This document shows, one piece after another, positions 32,898 to 44,684 of a stretch of DNA of 64,000 nt. Location: positions 51,219,372 through 51,283,371 of the forward strand of contig CM018682.1 of NCBI GenBank assembly GCA_009363875.1. The letters run 5' to 3'. The stretch is from Mikania micrantha. Taxonomy: Eukaryota > Streptophyta > Magnoliopsida > Asterales > Asteraceae. Every line of letters starts with the position of its first letter. Within the stretch, counting starts at the first letter, position 1. Under the pieces are notes generated by a model. It did no database searches. It was not told where the DNA came from and worked only from the letters and a program-made list of their open reading frames with translations. The position numbers were made by a program, and so were the translations under genes.

Positions 32898-34028
32898 TCA
32901 TAACTGTTCATCTACTTGTATTTCTTCCAACGGTACAATCAACGTCTCATCAGAAAGACATTTCTTTAAGTTTGACACATGAAAAACATCATGAACTCCA
33001 CTGAGTTCATCCGGTAATTTAAGTTGATACGCAACCGGACCAATCCTTTTCAGAATCTCAAAAGGTCCTACGTAACGTGGACTAAGCTTTCCGCGCTTGC
33101 CGAATCGTATCACACCTTTCCAAGGTGATACTTTTAGAAGAACTCGGTCTCCTACTTCAAATTCCAACGGCTTGCGACGTTTGTCTGCATAACTCTTCTG
33201 TCGATCCCGAGCCGCTGCCATACGGTTCCGAATTTGAACTATCTTCTCTGTTGTCTCGTGCACCAATTCAGGACCTGTTATCTGACTGTCTCCAATCTCA
33301 GCCCAACAAACTGGTGAACGACATTTGCGACCATACAAAGCTTCAAACGGTGCTGCTTGAATACTTGTATGATAACTGTTGTTGTAAGAGAATTCCACCA
33401 ACGGTAAATGATTCTCCCAGCTATCACCAAAGTCAATTACACAAGCTCGTAACATATCCTCGAGCGTATGAATCGTTCGTTCACTTTGACCGTCGGTCTG
33501 TGGATGATAGGCGGTACTCATATCCAAGCGAGTCCCCAATGACTTATGAAGAGATTTCCAAAAATTGGAAGTAAATCGGGCATCCCGATCTGATATGATA
33601 GAGATTGGCACGCCATGTCGTGCTACTACTTCCTTGATGTAAATGCGAGTCAGTTTCTCCATCTTATCAGTTTCCTTGATTGCTAAGAAGTGTGCAGATT
33701 TCGTTAATCGATCGACAATTACCCATATCGTATCACAACCACTCGGTGTACGGGGTAACTTAGTAATGAAGTCCATCGAAATCTGTTCCCATTTCCACAT
33801 CGGTATCTCTGGTTGTTGCAGTAAACCAGATGGCTTCTGATATTCAACTTTGACTTTCGAACAAGTCAAACATTTGCTAACGTACTTAGCAATATCCGCT
33901 TTCATGTGAGGCCACCAATACAGTGCCTTCAAGTCATGATACATCTTGTCTGATCCCGGATGGACTGAATATCTGGACTTGTGTGCTTCGTCCATCACGA
34001 GTTCCCTTAAACCTCCATACAAAGGTAT
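32898..34028 (-). pseudogene. pol: G3 integrase
   Basis: Inserts the cDNA into the genome. On minus after a TAG at 34029-34031, the order is the H-H-C-C zinc finger (HPGSDKMYHDLKALYWWPHM, CLTCSKVK), catalytic core D-D-E (ISMDFITKLP, IISDRDARF, TDGQSERTIHTLEDML) and the GPY/F module (RYVGPFEILKRIGPVAYQLKLP). The frame is that of the upstream RT-RNase H, so a single TAG splits an otherwise intact polyprotein. Relatives usually have Trp there, suggesting TGG to TAG. The core is otherwise fully readable. Confidence 0.93.
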
Positions 34029-37000
34029 CTACATTCGGTTAATGAAATAACGAATTCCATCAGAATTCGCATCCAACTGTTCTTCCATTCCTCGTAAAGA
34101 TTCCTGTATCAAATTTTCCTTTTTCAAGGCCTCGATCTGAGCACTGCGCACCTTGTCAGGTAAGTCAGTGTGTATTGTCATCATAAGTGCACGAACCCGT
34201 CTTGTTGAAGTATCCTTTCTGCTTAAAGCATCAGCTACCACATTAGCCTTTCCCGGGTGATACTTAATCGCACACTCATAATCGTTCAACAACTCAACCC
34301 ATCGTCGTTGCCTCATATTAAGCTCCTTCTGATCAAAGATATGTTGCAAACTCTTATGATCAGTATAGATAGTACACTTAGTTCCATACAAGTAATGCCT
34401 CCAAATTTTTAAAGCAAAAACCACTGCTCCTAACTCCAAGTCATGAGTAGTGTAATTTTTTTCATGTGTTCGTAGTTGTCTGGAAGCATAAGCGATCACT
34501 TTATCCCGTTGCATCAACACACATCCCAAACCCTGTCCAGATGCGTCACAATACACCGCAAAGTCTTCCGTCCCTTCCGGTAAGGACAGAATCGGTGCGT
34601 TGCAAAGCTTCTGTTTCAATAACTGGAACGCAGTTTCCTGTCTATCCGTCCAGTTATACTTTGTTCCCTTGTGCGTAAGAGCTGTAAGTGGTTGAGCGAT
34701 CTTTGAGAAACCCTCAATGAATCGTCGGTAATAACCCGCCAAACCAAGGAATTGTCGTACCTCGGTAGGGGTCTTTGGTGCTTCCCAATTCTTAATCGCT
34801 TCAATCTTCGCTGGATCAACATGTATGCCCTTTTCATTAACTATATGCCCCAAGAACTGTACTTCTCGCATCCAGAAATCACATTTCGAGAACTTAGCGT
34901 ACAGTTGTTCTTGTTTCAATAACTCTAACAGTAATCGAAGATGTTCAGCGTGTTCCTCCTCAGACTGTGAATAGATGAGAATGTCATCAATGAAAACAAT
35001 GACAAACTTATCAAGATAAGGTTTACAAACACGATTCATGAGATCCATGAATACAGCTGGATCGTTTGTCAACCCAAATGGCATGACCAAGAACTCATAA
35101 TGGCCATAGCGCGTCCTGAATGCTGTCTTCGGAATATCCTCCTCCTGGACTCTTAGTTGATGATAACCCGACCTGAGATCAATCTTCGAGTAGTAACTCG
35201 AACCTTGCAACTGATCGAACAGATCGTCAATCCTGGGTAACGGATACCGGTTCTTGATAGTAACCTTATTCAATTCCCGATAATCAATACACATACGGAA
35301 AGTTCTGTCCTTCTTCTTTACAAACAAAACTGGAGCTCCCCATGGTGAAAAACTAGGTCGTATGAAACCCTTATCCAACAACTCTTGCAATTGTGTGGAT
35401 AACTCTTGCATTTCTGACGGTGCAAGTCGATAAGGCGCCCTAGCTATCGGTGCTGCATCTGGTGTAAGATCGATTCGGAATTCCACCTGTCTGATAGGCG
35501 GTAATCCCGGCAAGTCTTCTGGAAATACCTCCGGAAACTCACAAACTACAGGTATATCTTCAAGCTTCTTCTCAGCTACCGGCTTTTCAGTTATAAGTGC
35601 TATAACTGCCGTATGACCTTTCCGCAGACATTTGTGTGCTTTCATACAAGATATGAGACGCAGTGGCGTACTGCTCTTCTCGCCTTGTACATACAATGTC
35701 TCTCCGTTTGTAAGAGGTATACGAACAATCTTTTCATGGCATACTATTTCAGCCTGGTTCTTGGACAACCAGTCCATGCCAATAACTACATCAAAACTGC
35801 CTAAGGCAATAGGCATAAGATCAATCTCTAATGTTTGTCCCATCAAATCAAGGATACATCCCTTAAAAATATTTTCCACTACAATCAACTTACCATCAGC
35901 TAATTCCATAGTGTAGGGACTATCTAAGGCAGTGGGACTAACATTTAGCAACTTAGCAAGTGAACTAGATACAAAACTTCGGTCGGCACCGGTGTCAAAT
36001 AACATAGAGGCATAGTGATTATTTAAGAGGAACGTACCCGTAACAATGTTGGGATCCTCCCGCGCTTGACGTCCTCCTATCACAAACGCCATGCCTCTAG
36101 CACCATTGTTGTTGTTGTTGTTGTTATTGTTGTTGTTGTTGTTGGTGCCATTTCCATTACCGTTGCCATTTCCATTACCATTGGCATTATTGTCCCCGCC
36201 TTTCTTGAGTTGTGGACAATCTTTCTTAAAATGCCCCATCTTGCCGCACTCGAAACAACCCTTCTGTGCGTTGTTCTGATTGTTATTCTGGTTATTATGG
36301 TTGTTCTGCAGCTCCCCGCGACAATCCTTAGCCGCATGCCCAATCTTGCCACACCTCTGGCACTTAGCTCTCTCACATTGGTTACTCGCATGATGATACC
36401 CACATCTGTTGCACTTGGGGTGTTTACCAATATAACCCCCCGATGATGATGATTGCTGACCACTGCTGGAATTATGATAGGACTTGTTTGAGTCCTGCTT
36501 CCTGTTTTGCTGATTTGATTGTTGGCTGTTACCCTTGTAGTTGTTACCTTCCCACTTTCTCTTATGATCTCCTACCTTGGTAGCAGATGTTCGTTTAGGC
36601 AGGGTTCCCTGTAACACTGCCTGATCAGTAAGCTGATGCGCTAGACGAACAGCTTGTTGGATGGTGGTAGGATTTGCTGAAGTAACCAACCCTTGAATCT
36701 GAGGCACTAGTCCTCCAATGTACCTTTCAATCCACTTGCTAACTAGAGTAGCCATGTGTGGTAGCAGTCTGGCCAGTTCATGTGATCTGGTCGTGTACTC
36801 TTCAATATTTGACCCCTCCATCTTGAGGTGCCAATATTCCTCCTCTAACTTTTGCATTTCACTGCGAGGACAGTACTCCTCTTGCAGTAAAGTTTTGAAG
36901 TTGTTCCATGTCAAGGCATTAGCCTCTCCCAACCCCAGAGTCTGAACATTTGAGTTCCACCAGGTTAATGCTGGACCCTCCAATGTTCCCGTTGCAAACT

Positions 37001-37280
37001 TCACTTTGCTCTCGTAAGGGCAGTTGCACATCTCGAACACAGACTCCGCCTTTTCAATCCACCGAAGGAGTCCAATGGCCCCCTCCGACCCTTTGAAATT
37101 GTGAGGTTTACAGTCCAAGAACATCTTGAACGTGCAAACTTGTGGGTTAACCAATCCCCCAGCTGGACCCTGTGGCCCTGTGTTGTGAGTCTGAGCATAC
37201 TGTGCGATTGCCTCTGCAACTCTGTTGTTAATTAGCTCATTGAGCTCAGCAACAGTCATATGTACGTTTCCCTCAGCCAT
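34029..37280 (-). CDS. gag-pol: G3 gag-protease-RT-RNase H polyprotein
   Basis: One uninterrupted frame of about 1083 codons from MAEGNVHM at 37280. An earlier in-frame ATG exists at 37355, but the 37280 start aligns with G1. Domains: Gag capsid (FKMFLDC, LLRWIEKAESVF, ALTWWNSN; residues about 70-200), zinc knuckles (CQRCGKIGHAAKDC about 310; CFECGKMGHFKKDC about 340), an Asn-rich simple tract, protease FDTGADRSF (about 427), RT with FVIVFIDDILIYS (about 763), and RNase H with YCDAS (about 913), TDHKSLQHI and NVVADALSRK. It stops at TAG 34029-34031, beyond which integrase continues in frame. This segment could make Gag, protease and RT, but not integrase unless the stop is read through. Confidence 0.95.
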   Translation of the reverse strand: MAEGNVHMTVAELNELINNRVAEAIAQYAQTHNTGPQGPAGGLVNPQVCTFKMFLDCKPHNFKGSEGAIGLLRWIEKAESVFEMCNCPYESKVKFATGTLEGPALTWWNSNVQTLGLGEANALTWNNFKTLLQEEYCPRSEMQKLEEEYWHLKMEGSNIEEYTTRSHELARLLPHMATLVSKWIERYIGGLVPQIQGLVTSANPTTIQQAVRLAHQLTDQAVLQGTLPKRTSATKVGDHKRKWEGNNYKGNSQQSNQQNRKQDSNKSYHNSSSGQQSSSSGGYIGKHPKCNRCGYHHASNQCERAKCQRCGKIGHAAKDCRGELQNNHNNQNNNQNNAQKGCFECGKMGHFKKDCPQLKKGGDNNANGNGNGNGNGNGTNNNNNNNNNNNNNGARGMAFVIGGRQAREDPNIVTGTFLLNNHYASMLFDTGADRSFVSSSLAKLLNVSPTALDSPYTMELADGKLIVVENIFKGCILDLMGQTLEIDLMPIALGSFDVVIGMDWLSKNQAEIVCHEKIVRIPLTNGETLYVQGEKSSTPLRLISCMKAHKCLRKGHTAVIALITEKPVAEKKLEDIPVVCEFPEVFPEDLPGLPPIRQVEFRIDLTPDAAPIARAPYRLAPSEMQELSTQLQELLDKGFIRPSFSPWGAPVLFVKKKDRTFRMCIDYRELNKVTIKNRYPLPRIDDLFDQLQGSSYYSKIDLRSGYHQLRVQEEDIPKTAFRTRYGHYEFLVMPFGLTNDPAVFMDLMNRVCKPYLDKFVIVFIDDILIYSQSEEEHAEHLRLLLELLKQEQLYAKFSKCDFWMREVQFLGHIVNEKGIHVDPAKIEAIKNWEAPKTPTEVRQFLGLAGYYRRFIEGFSKIAQPLTALTHKGTKYNWTDRQETAFQLLKQKLCNAPILSLPEGTEDFAVYCDASGQGLGCVLMQRDKVIAYASRQLRTHEKNYTTHDLELGAVVFALKIWRHYLYGTKCTIYTDHKSLQHIFDQKELNMRQRRWVELLNDYECAIKYHPGKANVVADALSRKDTSTRRVRALMMTIHTDLPDKVRSAQIEALKKENLIQESLRGMEEQLDANSDGIRYFINRM

Positions 37281-37530
37281 TAGTTTCCTATTTACAAGAA
37301 GTGTTAGCACGAAGTCAAAATCTAATGTGACATGTGTAAGTAAAACAACAAACACAACATGTAATATAAATCAACACGACTGTTGAAAATAAATAATAAT
37401 TCTTCCATAAATAGAAACTTTCTTTGAGTACAATACTTTTGAAATAAAACATAACTTTCCAAACTACTAATGTAGGAACACAACCCGTTCCTGATAAGTT
37501 TAAACAAAACAAGAAAGAAAAGAAAAACAA

Positions 37531-38195
37531 TCAATCGTCCTCAACAGTGGATTCAGGATCGGACTCAACAACTGGTGCTGGTTCCTCCTCCTCATCCTCA
37601 TCCTGTTCCTCATTATCAGAGGCCACTAAATCCTCCAAAGCTTCAACCCTGCCTGCCAAAATCTCCTCTCGGTTCTCTGACTCTTCTAGACGACCAATCA
37701 AATTGATCATCTCATCACGCATATCATGAACCAGATGGGAAGATTATCCTGCCTCTCAATAGCATCCCATAACTCCTGAGATCTCTGTGATATCCTATCC
37801 TCTGCTACCTCCAGATCCTCGCGCAATTTGGCGATCTCCTCGGCGTCCGTCCTTTGCCTCTTAGGCTCAGGAGCATCTAGTACCCGTGGTGAGTGTGTAG
37901 AAGGTCCCTCAGCAGGGATCTGCTGAGTGCCCTCCTCAGGCTCCTCTTCCGGATCCTCATCCGGGTCCTCGTATGGATCCTCCTCTGGATCCTCGTCTGG
38001 ATCCTCGTCTGGATCCTCCTCCGGGTCCTCGTCCGGATCCTCCTCCGGATCTGAGTCATCCTGCTCATATGGTGGAGGTGATGGAATAGGTGGTGGTGGT
38101 GATGATGGTGGTGCCGGAACTATCGGCTCCTCGTCCTCGGAATCATCAATGATAATATAAGGTACCGATGATGATGCATGATGATGCCATGCCTG
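37531..38195 (-). pseudogene. G3 upstream ORF: acidic, Pro-rich, coiled-coil protein before gag
   Basis: Unrecognised. On minus from 38195 a 163-codon open stretch (no early ATG) reads PYIIIDDSEDEEP, a Pro-rich run, an (E/D)-(E/D)-D-P repeat, then KRQRTDAEEIAKLREDLEVAEDRIS. Near 37740 the frame changes, and a second stretch (MRDEMINLIGRLEESENREE, ending EPAPVVESDPESTVEDD at 37531) continues the same composition. The two are best read as one ancestral protein of about 220 residues with a frameshift. Upstream of 38195 is GTAACAG, a possible splice acceptor. Nothing similar is seen in the short G1 leader. Confidence 0.5.
37940..38052 (-). repeat. 12-bp coding minisatellite in the G3 upstream ORF
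   Basis: About nine units of GAGGAYCCRGAN on minus, each encoding E-D-P-(D/E/Y). All units keep the frame, so the repeat is translated or was until recently. Confidence 0.85.
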
Positions 38196-38358
38196 TTACA
38201 TAATACCATATGTAAGTGCAATGCCATGGAATACGTAAACAAGTCAATTACATAATGTCATATGTAATTTCTAAGCAATACGTATAAGCAGATGTGTCTA
38301 ATGTCTAACAGTCATAGTCTAAGTCTACCAATGCAAACCTAGTTCGCTATAACCAATG

Positions 38359-38370
38359 GCTCTGATACCA
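38359..38370 (-). other. G3 primer binding site (initiator tRNA-Met type)
   Basis: TGGTATCAGAGC on minus, 3 nt from the LTR start at 38374. Confidence 0.95.
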
Positions 38371-38373
38371 ATC

Positions 38374-41244
38374 TGTCACACCCCCAATTCCAACTAACGG
38401 AATCATACCGTTTGGGAATGTGACAAACCAGGATCTCAGATCATTAGACATAACGAAGACCTTTATATGAATTTCAAAACATACTTTGGTCTTTAAAACA
38501 TAAATCAGAGTTTACAAAAGTTGCGGAAGCGTTTAATAACCATAAACAGTTGTAAAGTACACATTACAAAACAAAATACTCAAATGTTCAAATTGAAATA
38601 TTCAAAATGTTTATAATGCATGAGACTCTATCTCCTAGTCCATGCCAGCTTTAACGCGCGCCTTAGCGTCCTGAGAAAACATGTAAATCAAGTCAACACA
38701 AAGGTTGGTGCATAACACAGGTTTTAAGTATTCACAATGTTCAAAACAACAGTTTGAATAACAAGATTGTAGATAACATAATCACACATGCACAGTCATG
38801 ATAGCTAGTCATATAAACTATTTACATAAGTGTTCGACACCGAAGCTGACGGATTGCCATGCTATAGCATGTTTTCGCCTTGCCACTATTGTCTATCACA
38901 ACAATAGTAATAATTGTGTTTGGTCAGTCAAAAACCTGCGTAGATCCTATCTACCAGGTGAGGTTTGTCAAACCTAATAGATCTATTTCCAACTACCACG
39001 CTTTGCATTACAGCAAACTAAACGGTTCGAGGTGTGTAAGGACTTTCAAGTTGATATATTGTCACATAATGTAAACAGCTAACTCATGCAAGTGATATGT
39101 ATCTAAAAATAGTTTGTTACACATGTCTTCTCCCCCAAAACAGTTTAAAATAAGAAAGGGGCCGTGTACGCACCTTTGATAATTGCAGAATGATCAACTA
39201 TGTGAGTTCGTGTAGAAAATCCTCTTACGAAGGATCTGTGTTTAAACAATAACACTGTGTTATTCGAATAGTCGTTTTGTGCTTGAAATCACATACGTGT
39301 CAACACACGTATGTTAAAGTGTTAGGAATACGCATACGTGAGTACGCGTGCCTTTGAAATCGTTTAAATAAAATCGTATTTGATTTTATTTAAATAGCCG
39401 TAATTATACGCGATTTCGTTTTTGAATTAAAATATAAATTTTAACATTCTAATACGTTCGTATTCTCGTTACGGTTCCAACGCAACTTGAACGGATCAAA
39501 TCGGATTTAAAACGAGAAAGATATGGGCCAATTACTAACACAATTGCCAAAAACCCAAAACTGTTGGGGGCCGGGCTCGAACCCGCGACCTCCAACCCAA
39601 CCTACACACGCACAAACCATCTCATCTGATGACACATTTGTTACAAGATTCAAACTTAAATAGTTTTAAGCAATACTGAACCGGTTTCCCCCCTTTTCAT
39701 AGCCGAAGCATACCTAGTCCCAATTGGACCTCGGTTCGAATCCGATTAACATCAACACCATAGGGTTTTCATTTCTGGAATCTTACCGACCAAGTGGGTG
39801 AGTTTAATTTGAAAATAAACTACTCTAACCCGTTTAATTGAATGTGTAAACATCCGAATGTGGGTTTACCCATTACCAATTCAAATCGATTAATTTCATG
39901 CTCAATTGTTTCTGGATTCATAGGGTTTTCCCTTATCATAGTATTTCGAACCCTTCTGTACTAATTAATTCAAAAACTAAACCCATTTACATCAAAATCC
40001 CCAAATCCTTTAAACTAGTAAACCCTAGAAATAGAAATCTATCAATTCGTGATTGTTTCTTAAAATTAACATAGGATTATCCTTTGTCGAGGTCTTCTGA
40101 AGTTACCCATAACAATTAATTTCATTCTTAAACTCATTTGGATCCAAATCCCTAAAACCGTTTCACTTAAGAACCCTAAAACTCGAAATCTAACAATTCG
40201 TAGTTCCATTATGAAATTAACATAGCATTAACCTAAATCGGGACTTTCTGGAACTACCCATGCCATTTGATTTGAATATCAAATTCATTTAATACAAAAT
40301 CCCCAAAACGTGTTCTAGGATAAACCCTAGAACTCGGATTCATACCATTTGATGTTAGAAGCCGCAATTAGCATATGGGTTTACTTAATCGACATGTTTA
40401 GGTTGTGTGGGGATAGATTTTTACCTTGTTTGATGTTCGCTTGATAGAGATCGACTAATGACTTGATTTCGGCAATCCCACAATCGAATTAGTCCCCCCG
40501 ATGCTTCTGGCTTGGAATTCTTGTGTGTAACAGATCCTAATGATACCGATTTAAGTTTCTGGAACTTCAATTGTAAGGAATTGGATCGGCTTTTACGAAT
40601 TTGATACATATTGATAACGGTTACAACTCTTGGCCCTTAATTGGTTTAAATTCGATCATTTATGGACTTAATAACCGATAATCATTGATATTCATCATTA
40701 ACATGACAGTTATGAATGATAATTTCGATTAATTATACTGGTTTAATAAGAATTTCGAGTTTATCCACTTATTCAACCTAATTTTGACTCTCAAAGTCAA
40801 AATTGAGTCTTTTATGGAATTGTAATCCTAATCCTTGAAGTTTTCTCATTCCAATACTGTTTCTGAACAATTTTCATCCTTCTATTTTGATTTTAAATGA
40901 TTTCCCATCATTTCGGTTAATTTCTGATTAACAAAGTTAACTGCGAATTGCCGGATTTTCACTAATTAAGCCAATTAAAACATTTTTGGGCTAAATTTAT
41001 CCAATTGGACTTCCATCAATTTCACTGGGCCTATCTTGAGTTTATTGGGTCTAACTAAACCTCAATGGGCCTACCATAGCTTTATTGGGCCTACTTGGCT
41101 TTATTGGGCCTTGATTTTGTAATTGGGCCTCCCTAGATCTCAATGGGCCTACATTGGCTCTGTTGGGCCCACATTGTCACTGTTGGGCCTGTGATATCAC
41201 CATCTCCCGTTAACAAGGTTAGTGTAAAAAGTCGGATTGTCACA
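38374..41244 (-). repeat. G3 5' LTR (2871 bp)
   Basis: Near-identical partner of 29327-32196, carrying the promoter that would drive G3 transcription leftwards. The candidate intron is at 38671-39173 and the site II cluster at about 40985-41198. Confidence 0.97.
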
Positions 41245-41249
41245 TGGTG
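41245..41249. other. Right target site duplication of G3 (TGGTG)
   Basis: Matches 29322-29326 exactly. Confidence 0.97.
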
Positions 41250-42814
41250 TTAACAGCAATTGGATCGTTGATAGTGGGGCTTCCAGGCATATGACTGGTG
41301 ATATCTCGTTACTCACCAATGTGAATGCAGTTCGCGGTGGATATGTAGCTTTTACTGGTGACAAAGGCGGGTTTATAACAGGAGAGGGAATTCTGACAAA
41401 TGGGCAAGTTTCATTTGATAAAGTCAGATATGTCAAGCAATTAGAAAATAATCTTCTTTCAGTGTCACAAATCTGTGACAAGGAGTATAAAGTCTTATTT
41501 GATGATTCCAAATGCTACATTCTTAAGCAAGGTGTGAAAATTCCTGAAGATTGGATCTTGATGTCTGCCCCCAGGAAGCAAGACTTGTACGTACTCAATA
41601 TGGCCACAGCTTCAACTACATCCTCCACAGCTTCATGTTTTATGTCAAAGGCAACAGAAAAAGATTCAATTCTTAGGCATAAGAGGATGGGTCATTTGAG
41701 TCTACGCAAGATGAACCACTTGGTACACAACAATCTGGTTGAGGGGGTCTGTCTGAAGAATTTCAGGCTGTCTGATGTCTGTGTATCTTGCAAGAAAGGC
41801 AAGCAAGTCAAGCAGTCTCACAAACTGAAAAAGTTTCATTCAATCAATGTTCCTCTTGAGCTTCTCCATGTGGATCTATTCGGTCCTGTAAATCGCAAAA
41901 GTATCGCTGGAGATCAATACTGTCTTGTCATCACTGATGAGTATTCCAGATATTCTTGGGTTTTCTTTTTAAAGGAGAAATCTGAAACATTTGAGTGCAT
42001 TCAAGTGTTGGTTTCCAAACTTGAACCACTTTATAAGCTCAAGATTCGTCAGCTTCGAACAGATAATGGAACGGAGTTCAAAAATCACAACATGGAGAAT
42101 TTTGGTAATGCACGGGGGATTGTACAACAGTTTAGTGCTCCATATGTTCCTCAAATGAACGGTGTTGCTGAACGTAAAAACAGGACATTGATTGAGGCTG
42201 CTAGGACCATGCTTGCTGATTCATCACTTCCGATTCAGTTCTGGAATGAAGCTGTAGCAAACGCTTGCTATACATTGAACCAGGTTCTCATTGTGAAAAA
42301 ACATGGGAAGACTTGCTTTGAACTGCTCCATAACAGAAAACCAAATCTTAAGTATCTTGAACCATTTGGTGCACCATGCACGATGCTTAAGAAACACGAG
42401 CAGGGCAAGTTCAATGAAAAGGTGGAAGAAGGGTACTTTCTTGGGTACAGCACTCCAAATAAAAGAGTTTACAACACATCAACACATAATGTGGAGGAGT
42501 GGTACCATGTTGATGTTCAGAAATATTCTATGCCCCCACCTGGAAAAGGCCCAGATTGGATGTTTGATTATTCTTGTCTTTTTGATTCTTTCAACATGCC
42601 TCCCATGTATTCAGATGAAGATGTTGCAATTCACATGCTATATGATGCACAAAATGCACCTGAAGAACCAAAGCAACCTTCATCTGTTTCAACTCCTACA
42701 GCACAGACACATGATGACAGCTCAGACACAAACGACAACTCAGCTCCTCCAGCTGCCCCTGAACCAGCTGTTGACAATCTTGTGCCAGGACTTGAGGATT
42801 TGAATATCGAATAA
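41250..42814 (+). pseudogene. pol: C3 pol: protease and integrase
   Basis: Continues the C3 pol frame interrupted at 29326. The protease active site WIVDSGASRHMTG (about 41263-41301) belongs to the Copia retropepsin. GAG-pre-integrase and the zinc finger follow (HKRMGHLSLRKMNHLVH, CVSCKKGK), then the integrase core D-D-E: LLHVDLFGPV, RTDNGTEFKN and NGVAERKNRTLIEAARTML. The C terminus has GYFLGYS, WYHVDVQ and GPDWMFDYSCLFDSF, then an acidic linker. The frame is open throughout but ends early at 42814 by a frameshift before the RT. It is the best-preserved Copia integrase here. Confidence 0.93.
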
Positions 42815-44565
42815 TCTTGATCCACAGGTTGAAGTTCCCGCTCATCCTGTTGGACGAATTAATCGGATTCATCCTCAAGAAAATATTATTGGAAGTCCTT
42901 TGGATGGGGTCAAGACAAGAAATCAGCTTTCGTCAGGAGGACTTGCAGATATTTTGGACTTTGCAGATGTGAGCTTTTGTGCTCATTCATGTTTTATCTC
43001 CCAAGTTGAGCCACGTACTGTCACTGAAGCTTTAAAAAAAGAGTCATGGGTAGATGCAATGCAAGAAGAACTCCTTCAGTTCAAAAAAATTAGGTGTCTG
43101 GCAATTGGTTGACAGACCAAAAGGTGCAAAAGTAATTGGCACTCGATGGGTTATTCGTTGCAAGAAAGATGATCACGGGATCATAGTGCGAAACAAGGCA
43201 CGTCTGGTTGTTCAGGGATTCAGACAGATAGAAGGGTTGGACTATAATGAAGTATTTGCACCAGTTGCTAGACTTGAAGCCATCCGTATATTCTTCGCTT
43301 ATGCATCCTTCAAAAGGTTCAAAGTTTATCAGATGGATGTAAAAAGTGCATTTCTTCATGGTGTGATAAATGAAACAGTGTATGTAAGTCAACCTCCCGG
43401 GTTTGAGGATCCATTGCATAGAGACCAAGTCTACAAGCTAGACAAGGCCTTATATGGATTGCATCAAGCGCCGCGAGCCTGGTATGAAACATTGTCTACT
43501 CACCTTCTGAACAACGGGTTCAGAAGAGGTGTCATTGACTGTACACTGTTCATTCGAGAAAAGGATGGTGACTTACTCTTGGTGCAAGTATATGTGGACG
43601 ACATCATCTTCGGTTCAACAAATGATGATCTGTGCAAAGATTTTGAAAAGGTTATGAAAGAGAAGTTCGAGATGAGCTCAATGGGAGAGATTAATTTTTT
43701 TCTGGGATTACAAGTAGATCAGTCTGAGGCAGGAATCTTCATTCATCAAACCAAATATTTTGGGAAATTACTGAGTCGGTTCAGTATGTCTGATGCAAAG
43801 CCTGCTGGTACCCCACTGGCTGTCAATCACGGGATTACACCAGATGAAAAGGGGGAGTTAATTGATGCTACTTTGTACCGAGGAATGATTGGGTCTCTTA
43901 TGTATATTACTGCTTCTCGGCCAGACATCATGTTCGCCACATGCTTGTGTGCACGGTATCAATCAAAACCAAGAGTCTCCCATCTCATTGCTGTCAAGAG
44001 GATTATGCGTTATCTGAAGGGTACACCGGATCTTGGTTTATGGTACCCTAATGATGATAACTTTGAGCTCACTACATACAGTGACTCTGATTATGGTGGC
44101 TGCAAAAGAGACTTCAAGTCAACATCTGCGGGATGTCAGTTCTTTGGAACCTGATTAGTTACATGGCAGTGCAAGAAGCAGACGTCGGTGTCTACTTCAA
44201 CCTGTGAAGCTGAATACATTGCTGCTGCTAGTTGCTGTTCTCAAATCATTTGGATACAACAGCAACTAAGGGACTATGGGTTACATTTTTCTAACACTCC
44301 GATATATGTTGATAATACTGCTGCCATAGCTGTCACTAAAAATCCTATTCAGCACTCAAAAACAAAACACATCGACATTAAATATCACTTCATACGTGAT
44401 TGTTTTGAAAAGAAATTAATCGATGTTGTTAAGATTCACACCGATCACCAGAAAGCCGATCTTTTCACAAAAGCTTTTGATAAACCCAGATTTTTATATC
44501 TGTTATCGGCTAATGGTGTTTTCCAAAAGGATGAAGTCCTACCTTCATCTGAATCTAACAAATGA
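42815..44565 (+). pseudogene. pol: C3 pol: reverse transcriptase and RNase H
   Basis: After the frame change near 42810 the sequence reads NQ..., VEPRTVTEALK, VDAMQEELLQF. A 1-bp change in an A7 run near 43084 shifts it again. RT is then open from 43054 (GTRWVIRCKKDD, MDVKSAFLHG, YGLHQAPRAWYE, catalytic LVQVYVDDIIFGS). RNase H has TYSDSDYGGC, a TGA at 44152-44154 (GT*LVTWQ, where CGA is expected), STCEAEYIAAA, VDNTAAIAV and KHIDIKYHFIRDC, and ends at TGA 44563-44565. Three point-scale lesions separate this from an intact Copia RT. Confidence 0.93.
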
Positions 44566-44684
44566 TCATCGTCTTTCTTAGATAATTTTTGTTTCGTCTA
44601 TTTTACTTTATTTTAGTTTTCTTGTCTAGTTTCTTTTCTTAAATTAAAAAAAAAACTCAAAAAAATTTTCTGTTTTAGGTTTTT

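Larger units (their letters stand above)
29327..41244 (-). mobile_element. Gypsy element G3 (Tekay-type chromovirus), complete and very young
   Basis: Structurally complete 11.9-kb element on the minus strand: LTR 38374-41244, PBS, upstream ORF, gag-pol, chromodomain, two polypurine blocks, LTR 29327-32196, and a 5-bp target duplication TGGTG. I see only about ten substitutions and a 1-bp indel between the 2.87-kb LTRs, so insertion is recent. Two nonsense codons in pol show that it was probably mobilised in trans or inactivated since. Confidence 0.97.

Noticed and set aside
36066..36446. Plus-strand hydrophobic reading frames resembling membrane proteins
   Set aside because: Antisense of the Asn-rich and Gly/Asn tract of G3 gag ((AAC)n). 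Valine/leucine runs are artefacts of the complementary codons.
37927..38160. Plus-strand Ser/Gly-rich reading frame
   Set aside because: It is the antisense of the 12-bp E-D-P repeat in the minus-strand upstream ORF. The repeat keeps all frames open.
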